64,000 bases of DNA from positions 49,394,564-49,458,563 of the forward strand of contig OY829543.1 of NCBI GenBank assembly GCA_963691705.1. Direction: 5' to 3'. Both the position numbers and the translations under genes were made by a program. This stretch comes from Viola odorata. Its lineage: Eukaryota > Streptophyta > Magnoliopsida > Malpighiales > Violaceae. A model generated the notes under the pieces. It saw only the letters and a program-made list of their open reading frames with translations. It made no database searches and was not told the DNA's origin. Shown one piece after another: positions 52,601 through 62,149 of this stretch (positions are counted from its first letter, which is position 1; the number at the start of each line of letters is the position of its first letter).

Positions 52601-55336
52601 GCTATGCCGTTTGGTCTGAAGAATGCTGGAGCAACATTTCAAAGAACGGCCAATAAGATTTTTGAGCCGTTAATCGGAAAAAATCTGGAGGTGTATGTTG
52701 ATGATATGCTGGTGAAAAGCAGAAATTTCAAGGCGCATCTGCAAGACCTTGAGGAAGTATTTGGGATAATGCGAAAATTTGGAATGAAGTTAAATCCCAA
52801 AAAATGCATGTTCGCATTCCAAACAGGGAAATTCCTTGGTTATGTTGTCAGCAGAAAAGGAATTCAGCCCAATCCCACCAAGCTGAAGGCAATTAGGGAC
52901 ATGGTTTCGCCAAAGAGTGTGAAGGAGGTTCAGCGACTCACAGGAAGAATAATTGCTTTGAGCCGATTCATCTCCAAGCAGGGCGAGAAATGCCTCCCGT
53001 TCTTCAAAGTCATTCGGAAGAAGGCACGATTCGGATGGGATGACGATTGTGAAAAAGCTTTTCACGACTTAAAGCAGTATCTGTCTTCTGAATTGTTGCT
53101 AACTCGACCCGAAGAGGGGGACACCCTTTTTCTCTATTTGGGGGCGGCCGATGAGGTGGTCAGTGCCGTCTTGGTTCGGGATGAAAACGGCATGCATCGG
53201 CCGATTCATTTTATCAGCCGGATCTTGAAGGGTGCTGAGCTGAGGTACTCGCAAATTGAAAAAATTGCTTTCGCCCTGTTGCAAGCTGCTAGAAAGATGG
53301 CCAGGTATTTCCAAGCTCATCCAGTGGTCGTGCTGACAGACCAGCCTCTAAGAAGGATTTTCAGAAGACCTGAGTCGTCTGGCCGAATGGTCATTTGGGC
53401 CATTGAGTTAGAACAATATGGATTGCAATATCAGTCCAGACCCGCCATCAAAGGCCAGGCGCTGGCCGATTTTATTGCTGAATGCACGTTTGTCCAGAAG
53501 CCGATTTCTTCGCCAGAAAGCAAAGAAGAAGCCTGCTTACCGCTTCCTGATATGAATGGAGACCAATGGACAATTTTCGTGGATGACGCCAAGAATCAAA
53601 CTGAAGCAGGAGCCGGCGTTATCATTTTAGGTACAGAAGGGATTAAAATGAGGTACGCCTTAAAAATCTCAAGGCCGTTATCCAATAATGCTGCCGAATA
53701 TGAAGCTCTGCTGGTAGGGTTGCGCATCGGAGGGAATCTAATCGGTAATGCACAATCGGCCAACGTCCATTTGGTCGTTTATGGAGATTCAAAATTAGTT
53801 ATTGATCAGGCCAACGGCGATTCTCAAGCTAGAGAGCCGATTATGATTCAGTATTTGAAGAAAGTACAGAAAGAGCTCACCGAAATCAGAAGTGTGGGAA
53901 TTCACGTTGAAGTCAACCACATCCCCAGAGAGGAAAACGTCGAGGCTGATGAGATTGCCAAGCTGGCAGCAAACTCCGGAGCAATGATGCCACCCGATGT
54001 GATGGTAGAGGAAATTTCCATTCCTTCTTTTATGGAAGAACAGCAAGTGCTATGTGTATTAGAGGCAGCCAATGACTGGCGCATTCCAGTGATTGATTAT
54101 CTCAAGCATGGCAAGCTGCCAGAAAATGTGAGTGAGAAGTTGAAGATCCTCAAAAGAGCCGCTAGATGCACTTATCATGACGGGGTACTTCTTCGCCGTT
54201 GTCTCACTTATCCGGCGGCAAAATGTATAACGGAAGAAGAAGGCCTATATACCCTCAGGGAGATCCATGAAGGAATATGCGGAATGCATGCCTCAGGAAA
54301 TACCATGGCGGCTCAAGTTCTCCGAACAAGTTTTTATTGGCCAACGATCAGAAGAGATGCGGATAATTTTGTGAAATCTTGTCATAAATGCCAGGAGTTT
54401 GCGAAAGAACCACAACGGCCAGCGGCCGAATTGACAAGTATGGTGAGTCCATGCCCGTTTGCAAAATGGGGAATTGACATCTTGGGACCCTTCCCAATCG
54501 CCAAAAGTCAACTCCAGTATGTTATTGTTGCTGTCGATTATTTCACAAAGTGGGCTGAGGCAGAAGTTGTGGCAAAGATAACGGCAGACAACACTTGGAG
54601 GTTTTTCATGAACAACGTCATCATGAGATTCGGGTTCCCAAGAATTCTTGTAAGCGATAACGGTACCCAATTCACCAGTGCTTACTTCAAAAAGAAATGC
54701 GCAGAGTATTCAATTGAACAACGGTTCTCCTCCGTTGCGCATCCACAAACAAACGGGCAAACGGAAGTCACCAACAGAGCAATCCTTAACGGGATCAAGA
54801 AAAATCTTGAGGTCAAACCGACAAAGTGGCTAGAGGAGTTGCCGTTTGTCATGTGGGCTTATCGGATGACAACTAAAACCAGCACCGGCATGACACCGTT
54901 CGCCATGGCATATGGGGTCGAAGCTGTTTCTCCGGTAGAAATCGGCGCAATTAGCCTTCGAGTTGAATACTTCAACGAAGAGCGAAATGAAGAAAGATTA
55001 AGGGAGCAGCTGGATCTTTTGCCAGAAATGAGAGAAGAAGCCATTCTCAAAACATTGCACTACAAGCGCAAAATGGCGAAATACCACAATCGGCGTGTCA
55101 GAGAACGGCTACTCAAAGCAGGGGATTTAGTCCTGCGCAAGGTAACGGCAACGGGCCGAGAGAAGAAAAAGCTCACGCCGAATTGGGAAGGACCATACCG
55201 CGTCATTAGAGTCATCGACAAGGGTGCATATCACCTTGAAACAATGAACGGTACCCCGATACCCAACTCTTGGAATATTTGCAATTTAAAGCTATATCAC
55301 TCCAGAGTGAATGTGTTGTTTTCACTTGCCGCATAA
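49652..55336 (+). CDS. Tat-type gag-pol polyprotein
   Basis: The open frame begins at 49586; I place the start at 49652 (MASDPNFQTPQ), since this second ATG has an AAAAATGGC context. Numbering from 49586: gag 258-431, CX3H-type knuckle CRFHKAKGHDTEDC (about 509-522), protease VDNGSAVNLIS (about 667), reverse transcriptase with YVDDML (about 1036), a classical RNase H (about 1181-1298), a second archaeal-type RNase H beginning WTIFVDDA (about 1328-1460) with all acidic residues in place (VDD, EYEALL, GDSKLV, EADEIAKLA), integrase zinc site (about 1560-1608) and core with D, D, E (GIDILG, VSDNGTQF, NGQTEVTNRA). The frame is unbroken. The classical RNase H has lost its first catalytic Asp (LYLGAADE), so the second domain probably does the work, as known for Tat elements. 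Confidence 0.93.
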   Translation: MASDPNFQTPQPTGAAVGQQETPPPQVSSSRVEMNATARRLNFPEIPEVLFPGTPQPGLSTAAVIPPVVMHEFAALHRRMDIMMQTFMGRIPPPVHQQVIPQQIHDQPVVTPSLVPPSLALQPVRSAHQHDSQPAQRGNLSAEPQPGRQNENPPRGEGYLDNMEEVNSRAVQRSPRRSQRQSLEARSERRGGREKSWDRPQSERHYGRTDRNASRGSIPLPAREERDDDPKNPLTFRVRRHRVSRHVKLPTDFYLGATDPTAHVSLVKKHVKFFTRKDEALCQIFVMTLKGIANTWFEKLPAGSIDCFEQLAKVFISRFSSCIPVEKSPAILFDMVRKSGESLTVYVARFNAELATLPDIAPNFAAEALRRNCRYRELENALIASTPKTLDLLRIEVDKYARMEEADFQRKKREESDPPKKETAVRKQGEKKQTAGGRQTDRLADFSTLQLIKPVAEIFAIIEERRLPIQYPKRKPGVVMGPHKDSYCRFHKAKGHDTEDCFSLKKAIEKLIEEGYLGKFAAKARNRAREDRTDGNRREAEANPNAAGTSVQRDRGKQQVLTTSLDEFHMINLIAGGTQQEESEDVPIGEKRKRNDPVGEKTGLSELDRMAITFSEEDEIGVTYPQNEALVVTTIIADCGVMQTLVDNGSAVNLISANAFSRLQGPKPDLKPCRRPIIGVNDVPIPVVGLTFLPIFFVEDSSRRKEQQLFLVVDLNLPYNVILGRPFLNAFGVVISQRHLKMKYPSWDGVVTIRGDQKVAAECYITMGDGCCDRYVCVADDSLEDDEEQRTQPLEKMAQVPVADLPTEHFLISEKLSKGECDQLSSLLNKCKGEFAWVPTDIPGLSRETAEHRLNVYPNARPVQQKRRAFSKEKAVAIEKEVDKLLKANFIREVQYPPWLANPVVVRKPNGDWRMCIDFTDLNEACPKDCYPLPRIEQLVDQTAGYEYLSSHDANSGYHQIPMAIEDEEKTAFITPKATYCYQAMPFGLKNAGATFQRTANKIFEPLIGKNLEVYVDDMLVKSRNFKAHLQDLEEVFGIMRKFGMKLNPKKCMFAFQTGKFLGYVVSRKGIQPNPTKLKAIRDMVSPKSVKEVQRLTGRIIALSRFISKQGEKCLPFFKVIRKKARFGWDDDCEKAFHDLKQYLSSELLLTRPEEGDTLFLYLGAADEVVSAVLVRDENGMHRPIHFISRILKGAELRYSQIEKIAFALLQAARKMARYFQAHPVVVLTDQPLRRIFRRPESSGRMVIWAIELEQYGLQYQSRPAIKGQALADFIAECTFVQKPISSPESKEEACLPLPDMNGDQWTIFVDDAKNQTEAGAGVIILGTEGIKMRYALKISRPLSNNAAEYEALLVGLRIGGNLIGNAQSANVHLVVYGDSKLVIDQANGDSQAREPIMIQYLKKVQKELTEIRSVGIHVEVNHIPREENVEADEIAKLAANSGAMMPPDVMVEEISIPSFMEEQQVLCVLEAANDWRIPVIDYLKHGKLPENVSEKLKILKRAARCTYHDGVLLRRCLTYPAAKCITEEEGLYTLREIHEGICGMHASGNTMAAQVLRTSFYWPTIRRDADNFVKSCHKCQEFAKEPQRPAAELTSMVSPCPFAKWGIDILGPFPIAKSQLQYVIVAVDYFTKWAEAEVVAKITADNTWRFFMNNVIMRFGFPRILVSDNGTQFTSAYFKKKCAEYSIEQRFSSVAHPQTNGQTEVTNRAILNGIKKNLEVKPTKWLEELPFVMWAYRMTTKTSTGMTPFAMAYGVEAVSPVEIGAISLRVEYFNEERNEERLREQLDLLPEMREEAILKTLHYKRKMAKYHNRRVRERLLKAGDLVLRKVTATGREKKKLTPNWEGPYRVIRVIDKGAYHLETMNGTPIPNSWNICNLKLYHSRVNVLFSLAA

Positions 55337-55847
55337 ATAATGAAAGTATTGTAGATGCAAAATTATTTGCAACTAACAAAAAAAATATATGTTTGCCCGT
55401 ATTGTGTTTATCATATGGTTGCAGATTAAAGGATCGTGGGTGTAGATTGTTTTAAATCGAACCACGTTACCAAAATCCAAAAATTGGCGATTTTATTTCT
55501 ACCAAGGTTACCTAAGGCGCTGCCTAGGGGTGCCAACAATCAAATCGGCAACAGCCCGATTAATTCAAAACACTACCAGGGCATATATTGCCAACGATAC
55601 ATATATCGCCAACGATACATATATCGCCAACGATACATATATTGTCGCCAAGACATATATCGTTATTGAGGCGTATATCGTTATTGAGGCGTATATCGTT
55701 ATTGAGGCATATATCGTTATTGAGGCATATATCGCTATTGAGGCAAAATTATATATATTCCGAATAAATAATATTGTTCTTTACAAAATATGTTAAGATC
55801 AGCAATAATCAAAAAGCAGAAAAGACAAGTCTAAGCAAAAGACAGCT
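55337..55847. other. Spacer between convergent genes with 18-bp array
   Basis: The end of gag-pol (55336) and the end of the antisense gene (55848) face each other across 511 bp. It should hold both polyadenylation regions. An 18-bp tandem array occupies 55580-55745. Confidence 0.8.
55580..55745. repeat. 18-bp tandem array, two subtypes
   Basis: First three to four units CGATACATATATCGCCAA, then five units ATATCGTTATTGAGGC(G/A)T. The last unit has CGCTATTG. Both subtypes contain ATATCG and have the same 18-bp period. Confidence 0.92.
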
Positions 55848-58163
55848 CTATGGTTCATCTTCTGAAGAGGATTGATACTCCTTTGCCTCAGCCTCTCTTT
55901 CCAAGGAGTCAACATATACGCCAATCTTTGTGGCATCAAAGTTAATCTCCCCATAGAACTCCATATAGCTGTCGATCATGATGTCCTTTGTCTTCCGTCG
56001 CCACCAGCCGATCTTACCCGGAACCTTCTCCAACTCAGCGTCCTTCTCTGAGATGCTGCTCCGAGCCGTCTCTAACTCTGCCGTTTTGGTCTCCAAATCG
56101 GCACGGACCGCTTCTAGCTCTGCAGTAAGCTTGGCCACATTATTAATCAGAGCGGTTTTATCTCCACTAAGTTTGGTGACGGATTCGCATAAGGCTGACT
56201 TCTCTGACATCAGCTCCCTGATCCGCCCCTGCTCTTCCCTGATCTTTGTAGAAAGGCCATCCCTTTCGCGAAGACTATCAGCCAGGCTCTTGCGCGCTTC
56301 AATGACAACCTTCTTGTCCGATTCCTGAGCGGCCATCAGGGTCTCCTTCTCTTTCTTAAGGGAAGTGTTCTCAGAGGTTGATCGCCCAAGCGCCTCCCTA
56401 GACTCCTCAAGCTTCGCATCCACGACTTCTGCAGCATATCGGGAAGCGCATAGACCGTTGTACATAACGCTTTGCAGGTTGGCGAAGTGAGAGCTAAGCT
56501 CCAAACGGCGGTAGTTTTCTCTGTCGGCTTGATTGGCAAATATTTCGCCCATCAGGTGACCGGTCCGATAGTCATTGCAAGCCGGCATTTTCAAGCCAAG
56601 GGAACGGCCGCAGCTCTCTCCAAGGTTATTCAAACTGGTGACGTGAGTAACCTCCCCGTCAGGGCCTTTGCTGGAAAGATAGCCTTTGAAATCAGAAGGG
56701 GGAGGAACTGCATGATCATCCGAAATAAACGGATCATTGGGCATATGAGAACCAGCAACCCAGTAAAGCACGGCAGGATCAGAACTGGAAGAATCGGCAA
56801 AAGGAGCATCCGCTGAAGTGGTTGCTTGCCCTTCCGGACGAGGAACAGACGGGCCCTCGCCAACAATCGGCTCAGTAGCTGCATTTGACAGATCGGCGTC
56901 AGGACTATCTAAGTCGGCATCAGTCCGATTGAGGTCAATCGGCTCAGAAACGGTGTCAGGCCGATTGATTTGATCGGGCTGAGGAGGAACGGCAGCAGAT
57001 GGACCAGCTTCCTCTGAAACGGCTCCAGGCCGATCTTCCACATTTTCTGCCGAAACGGCGGCAACCCGTTTTGCCGTAGCAGCTTTCTCCCTTTTCTCCG
57101 CAGCTCTCTTCCTTTTCAATAGAACCCGTTTCGCAGCCTCAATAATCTGCGGATCAGGATTTTCCAAGGGGAAAGACTCAAATGTATCTCGGCCGACCTT
57201 CTTTCGTCTAAAGACTGACGGGGCCGAAAATTCCTCATCGTCAGCAGGCTGATCAACCTCTGGGTCCTCAGAGCGATTCGCATTATCGGCTACTTCTTCT
57301 TCATCGGAATCGACAATACGAGAACGGACCAAGGACGGTCCTGCAGCAACGGCCGCTCTAATTGGTCGTCCTTCTCCTGCATAAAGCAAAATCGGCATCA
57401 AAGTTCTACAACAGATCGGCATCTTCAAAAAATTTAATAACTTACCATTAACGGCGCAGTCCAATAACGGCAAGCCCATTGCCATCTTCTGCACATGGAA
57501 CCTCGTGTCAAAAGTTAGCAAGATGTCGATCTAGGCCTGCAACGGGCCAGAAGTTTCCTCTGTTCTTACCCATTGAAGTTCATTGATCGCTGGGTTGAAC
57601 CCAGAAGCCCATTGGGGTTTGGTTGTGCTGGAGACCATGAAGAAGTGATCTTTCCATCCCTTAATAGAAGATTCATATCTGTCAAAATTCTTCAGAAGCG
57701 GCTGAAGATTCTCATCCTTGCAAGGACGAAGGGTAACCAAACTGCTGCGGGTGCTTAAATGGAAAAAGTACTTAAACAACTGGAGTGAAGGTTCTTTGAT
57801 TTTGAGGTAAGCACAAACATTGATAAAAGCATAGATCGAAGCCCAGGAATTGGGAGTGATCTGGGCAGGGCTAAAAGCATGCTGCACTAACAGGTTCCTC
57901 ACCATAGTTTTCAAAGGAAAACGAAACCCATAAGCAAACATCTTAGAATACAGAACCCTGTGGTTATCTAGCAAGGCACTGTTCAGCCTAACATTAGGAG
58001 GAGCTACCATGGCTTTATATCCTATCGGCAACTCAATCCCGTACTTCTCTAGTTCCAGATTTAATTCATCCTCAGTCCTAATTTTGGTAGCAGTTTTCTC
58101 AAGCAACTCATCAGTGGTAACAACAGGGCGCCTAGGAGCCATTTTCTCAGTCACAAACAACAC
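55848..58163 (-). CDS. Antisense accessory gene of Tat element, three exons, Transposase_28-like
   Basis: Predicted exons on the minus strand: 58163-57570, 57488-57446 and 57376-55848, giving 721 codons plus stop. Intron 1 (57569-57489, 81 nt) has GTAAGA, a CTAAC branch-like site and GTGCAG; intron 2 (57445-57377, 69 nt) has GTAAGT and ATGCAG. Phases 0 and 1 keep the frame open. Exon 1 (MAPRRPVV start) contains a segment FRFPLKTMVRNLL, then SPAQITPNSWASIYAF and LFKYFFHL, which I recognise as the putative gypsy-type transposon domain (Pfam Transposase_28). Exon 3 has an acidic region, a lysine/arginine-rich stretch near 57120-57050, and a long heptad-like coiled coil (about 56420-56020). Such antisense ORFs are known in Tat/Retand elements; their role is not established. 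If the introns are not used, it would be two ORFs (58163-57531 and 57521-55848). Confidence 0.78.
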
Positions 58164-58762
58164 GAAAAGGAAGAAAAGGTTAAGAAATACCAGGTGATTG
58201 CAGAAATTCCTAGAGAACAGAGCCCAAAATCGAAGATGGCGGAAGAAGGTTGCTTGAGCGAAGAAGAGAGAGAAGGATTTTTGAGGAAGAAGATGAGAGC
58301 GGCGCTTGAGAAATGAAAGTGACTAGGTTTTCCAAGAGAGAACCACCTTCAAAAGAAATAATGCCTCAACCGTCAGCAAGCCCAATCAGCCCGTGACAGG
58401 TGGCGTGTCTGTTCTGAAAAGGCAGCAAGTGGCCTATAAAGCTGAGCCAGGCATTTAATGAGGAACGGCGCACGCGTTTCTCCAAGGATTTTCAAATTTC
58501 AAATTTCAAAAACTTTACAAATGAAGAGACATTTTCTCCTCAAAAGCAACAAGCAGTTACAAACACTTGGCCATTAAAGCGCCACGTCACAGGTAAACGT
58601 TAATTTAATTTTAACTCTATTGCGAATTAATTTTTATTTGCAGGAACGAAGAAAAACTTTTCAAAAACCTGGAAATAAATCGAAGCGGTGACGGATTACG
58701 ATCATCAAACCAGAAGTGGCAAGCCCTTGGTAAACACTCGGGCTCGTTTGTTGTTGGGCCTC
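58164..58762 (-). promoter_or_regulatory. Region upstream of antisense gene and before 3' LTR
   Basis: This 600-bp stretch should contain the antisense promoter; a weak CTTTATAGG lies at about 58434-58442 on the minus strand. In the plus direction the expected polypurine tract before 58763 is missing: the last bases are TTGTTGTTGGGCCTC. Nothing else is recognised. Confidence 0.45.
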
Positions 58763-59585
58763 TGATAATACATAAAAGTATTGTAAGGGCATAACAGACT
58801 TTGTACCTTCGCCCGTCACCATTGACCAGTCAAAATGGCACAGGACCGGTTTGACCAAGCCAATGGGATTAGGCGACCAAAGGACAAGTCTAGCCCGCTG
58901 TCTACAAACGGCATTGCTAATTCTACTGTCAGAACGGGTGATAACGGATCGACTCATTAATTAAGACAACAGTCGCCAAACCAACACACGCCGATTCAAT
59001 GCAAACGGCACCTTGCCGATTTGTCATAACGGCACCATACCGATTCAACATAAGCAGTAAGATCCACTCGCTGGTATAATTTATATAATACTCAATAGTT
59101 AGTATACATTTAGTCAAAGTTGGCGTGGGGGATTACCTCCCCTGCTCCCATTAAGTCACCATCTGACAAGCTAGACAACCCCCCCCCCCCTCATTCCACT
59201 TTACAATCATTAATCCTGACTCCTAAACCACCTATTAGAGGAAAAAGGGGGAAGAAGGTCAAAGTGGTTTAACCACCTCTGCCCTGCACACGACCTGCAG
59301 GGAAGCACGTGAAGGACAGGCCCTTAGGAGCAGGTCCAACTGCCCCTGTCCTACATAAGGACTGGAGGCAGAAGCAGAGAGAGGATCTTGATCTCCAGGC
59401 AAAAGACACACTTAACACATTCATACACTTTCTCTGTTTTTGAGATCCAATTGCTGACTTTGGCATTGGAGATTCTACGCCGGAAAACACTTCCGGCGCT
59501 TTGCAGGACGATCGTGCCGCGTTAACCACCACATTCCAGAGGGCCATTTGACGGAAAGACCCCCACTCCGTTCCACGGATTATCA
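58763..59585 (+). repeat. 3' LTR of Tat-like element
   Basis: 823 bp, colinear with the 5' LTR. It carries a C run of 14 at about 59178 where the 5' LTR has fewer, and substitutions including AAAATGGC for AAAACGGC near 58832. Confidence 0.95.
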
Positions 59586-59590
59586 CTCAT

Positions 59591-62149
59591 GCATCCTTAT
59601 TTAGGATTAGGAATAGGATTAGGTAATAACATAACGGGCATGGGCTTGGTGAAATAAGACAGGAAGCTTCCAATTAAAGTTAGATGCGCACGCAAACGAC
59701 ATACGGATTTTGTTCGTTAACTTCTTTTTTTTGTCCATAAAACTAATAATTTGATTTTTCACAAAAGAAAAATAAAAATAAAATAATGATGACCCATATA
59801 ACAACAAATTTTCCACAGATTTTTGCATGCAACTTTTAAAGGTACCAAAAAATAAATTGAGGGTATCTTCAGAATATATAGGTGCAGGAAAATGATGGGA
59901 TACGCATATAAGTTCAGTACTAATCCGTGTTCAAACTATGTTAGTTATCATTGAAATAAAACAATACAATGATTTTAGTTATATTATTAAAATAAAATAT
60001 TTATATCCTAAATTTAAATCATAAATATTTATTGTGCAATTTTATCATTTTAGTTGTAATTTAATTAGTAATTACTCTTTCAATGACAATTGACGTGATT
60101 CTTTTCTTTCGTACAATAATATAATTCTCAGTTTTTTTTAATAAAAATAACTAAGAAGCATTTGATTAATTTAAAAGTAATATTTATTATTAGTAAATCT
60201 AGTATGATATTTTTTAATAAAAAAACTAAAAAGTATTTTGATTAATTTAAAGGTAATATTTATTACTAGTAAATCTAGTATGATATTTCTTATTAATAAA
60301 AACTAAGAAGCATTTTTTGCACATAATTAATTGCTACATAATTTCTTTGTTAAAAGCTTAAATAGTTAAATAACATAAGTTGAGTTAAAAAAATATTGAT
60401 ATCCTTGCCCTCCTTCCATCAACAAGACAAGCTAACCACTAAACCACATGACCCAATCTAAATACAAATACTAAAATTATATATATATAATATGTAAAAA
60501 CGGTCGAATTTTCAGTTTAAGGTATTTTAAAACATAGAACCGGACTAAACTGTGAATAGTTGGTTCAATTCCGGTTTCATTATACAAACAAACAAAAAAA
60601 TTTGGACCAAATCGGTAAATCAAAACCGACGGTCCTGGTTCGATTTCTAGTTCAATCTGGTTTTGTACAACCCTAATAGGAATCTTATCATATTTTTAGT
60701 TGTAACTCATTTGGATTAGATACAATTTAATTAGCTTTTAAATTTAGAATTTGAATATTAGTTTGAGATAATCAACGAGGAAAAACTACTATTTAATCTC
60801 TCCTTGAATTATCTAAAATCTAGGATCTATCTTAGGAATAAAATTCAGAATTTCTTCTCTACACTACTCCGTCTTCTTCCTTGAAAACAGAAAGTTTTAA
60901 TTTATGAAATTTACTTTTATGCTTTTAATTTAGACCAAGAAGTATATGATTCCATGTGTTTCTGAGTTTTAATTAATCTTATTATTTTTTGCATTGCGTT
61001 CATGAACTCTTTAATTTGTTTGTCATATTATTCAAGTTAGGTTTATACTTGATCAATAGTGATTTTAACTTGTGCAATTAGGATCATTTTTTAAGGCTTT
61101 AGGTAAACAACAAATAAAGTTAAAAAGACAATTAGACACTTAGTACGATCTCAGTTTAATAGTAATTTTTTTAGACTAAAGAGAGTGAGTGATTTAATTA
61201 AGCATCGCTTGACAAACGAGGCGTCTTAGTTAGAGTTATCTTCCCCTGATTAGGATCAATCAACTTAGTAAACCTTTTAACCAGTAAAGTGCTAAAAGAT
61301 TAGGATTATTTAATTGAGTCTCTTTTAAGTAGTTTGAAACAAGAGGGAAGTAGGAGACATAAGGTAACTTGAATCTATAGCAACTCTGTAAATAAGAAAC
61401 AAACTTTTGCATCAACGATCGAACGCCATGAATCATACCCTTCTTCGAGTCTTTACCGAGAATCTTTTACACAATTATTAGACCACACACTTCACATTTG
61501 ATTGTTAAATCAAATTCTTTCTCATTTTATTATTTTTGGTATTTTTAATTCATAATTATAAACAAAACCCCATTTTCTATTTAAGTGTTTTAAGACTACT
61601 CATTTTATATGAATCGAACATTTTACCATTATTTTCAATCTTTTGTAGCTAATATTAAATTGTATTTATTTTTTAAGGTTTCGATAACCTATCAATCTGC
61701 TCTAAATAAGTCCTTAAAACTATTCACTCTTACATGTTGTCTCCTATCGTTATTAATAGTTATTCTACAAGTCTAATTTAATTATATTCGTTACTTCGTT
61801 AAAGTAGTTAAGTTCTAAATATGTTAACCAAGTCCTAATTGCATGCATAAACTGTTATTAGATTCTAACATTTTGGGGAAATATGAGAGGGGTTCACTGT
61901 TAGGTGTTTGTTGTTTATATTATGCGACAAAAGTTGGAGTTAGAGTAAAGGGAAAAGACTTGTTATCGATTTTGTGAAACTAAGAAATAGCACTTATATA
62001 TTTTTATCTTGGTCTCTTCTGCTACGATGACTCACTCTCTGTCCCTTATTTTTATTTTCTCTTCCTATTATATTTTAGGATTATGTTAAACTTTTTTTCA
62101 TCTCGAACTAAATTTTATATTCCTATGAGACCAAAATAATAAGTTAATA
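59591..62149. other. AT-rich intergenic region, no gene seen
   Basis: No ORF with domains. A repeat of about 85 bp occurs 2.5 times at 60127-60325. 60500-60680 has a GGTTC/AACCGG-rich segment like a decayed hAT element. 61090-61560 resembles the old LTR leader at 45750-46240. Confidence 0.6.
60127..60325. repeat. About 85-bp tandem repeat, 2.5 copies
   Basis: Units share AAAACTAAGAAGCATTT(TT)GAT-like starts and TAGTAAATCTAGTATGATAT, with differences such as TTATTATTAGTAA against TTATTACTAGTAA. Confidence 0.85.

Larger units (their letters stand above)
48733..59585 (+). mobile_element. Tat-lineage Ty3/gypsy element with antisense gene
   Basis: LTRs 48733-49550 (818 bp) and 58763-59585 (823 bp) start TGATAATAC and end GGATTATCA, with the duplication CTCAT on both sides (48728-48732, 59586-59590). 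The primer site TGGTGCTTTCATTGAGAG follows the left LTR. Gag-pol occupies 49652-55336; an antisense gene fills 58163-55848. The second, archaeal-type RNase H domain and the additional antisense ORF are hallmarks of the Tat lineage (Retand-like). About eight or nine substitutions plus a C-run indel separate the LTRs, so the insertion is young but older than the CRM-like one. No good polypurine tract is seen before 58763. Confidence 0.9.

Noticed and set aside
58593..58643. Intron-like GTAAAC...TTTGCAG on the plus strand before the Tat 3' LTR
   Set aside because: At 51 nt it is shorter than usual plant introns and lies in no frame.
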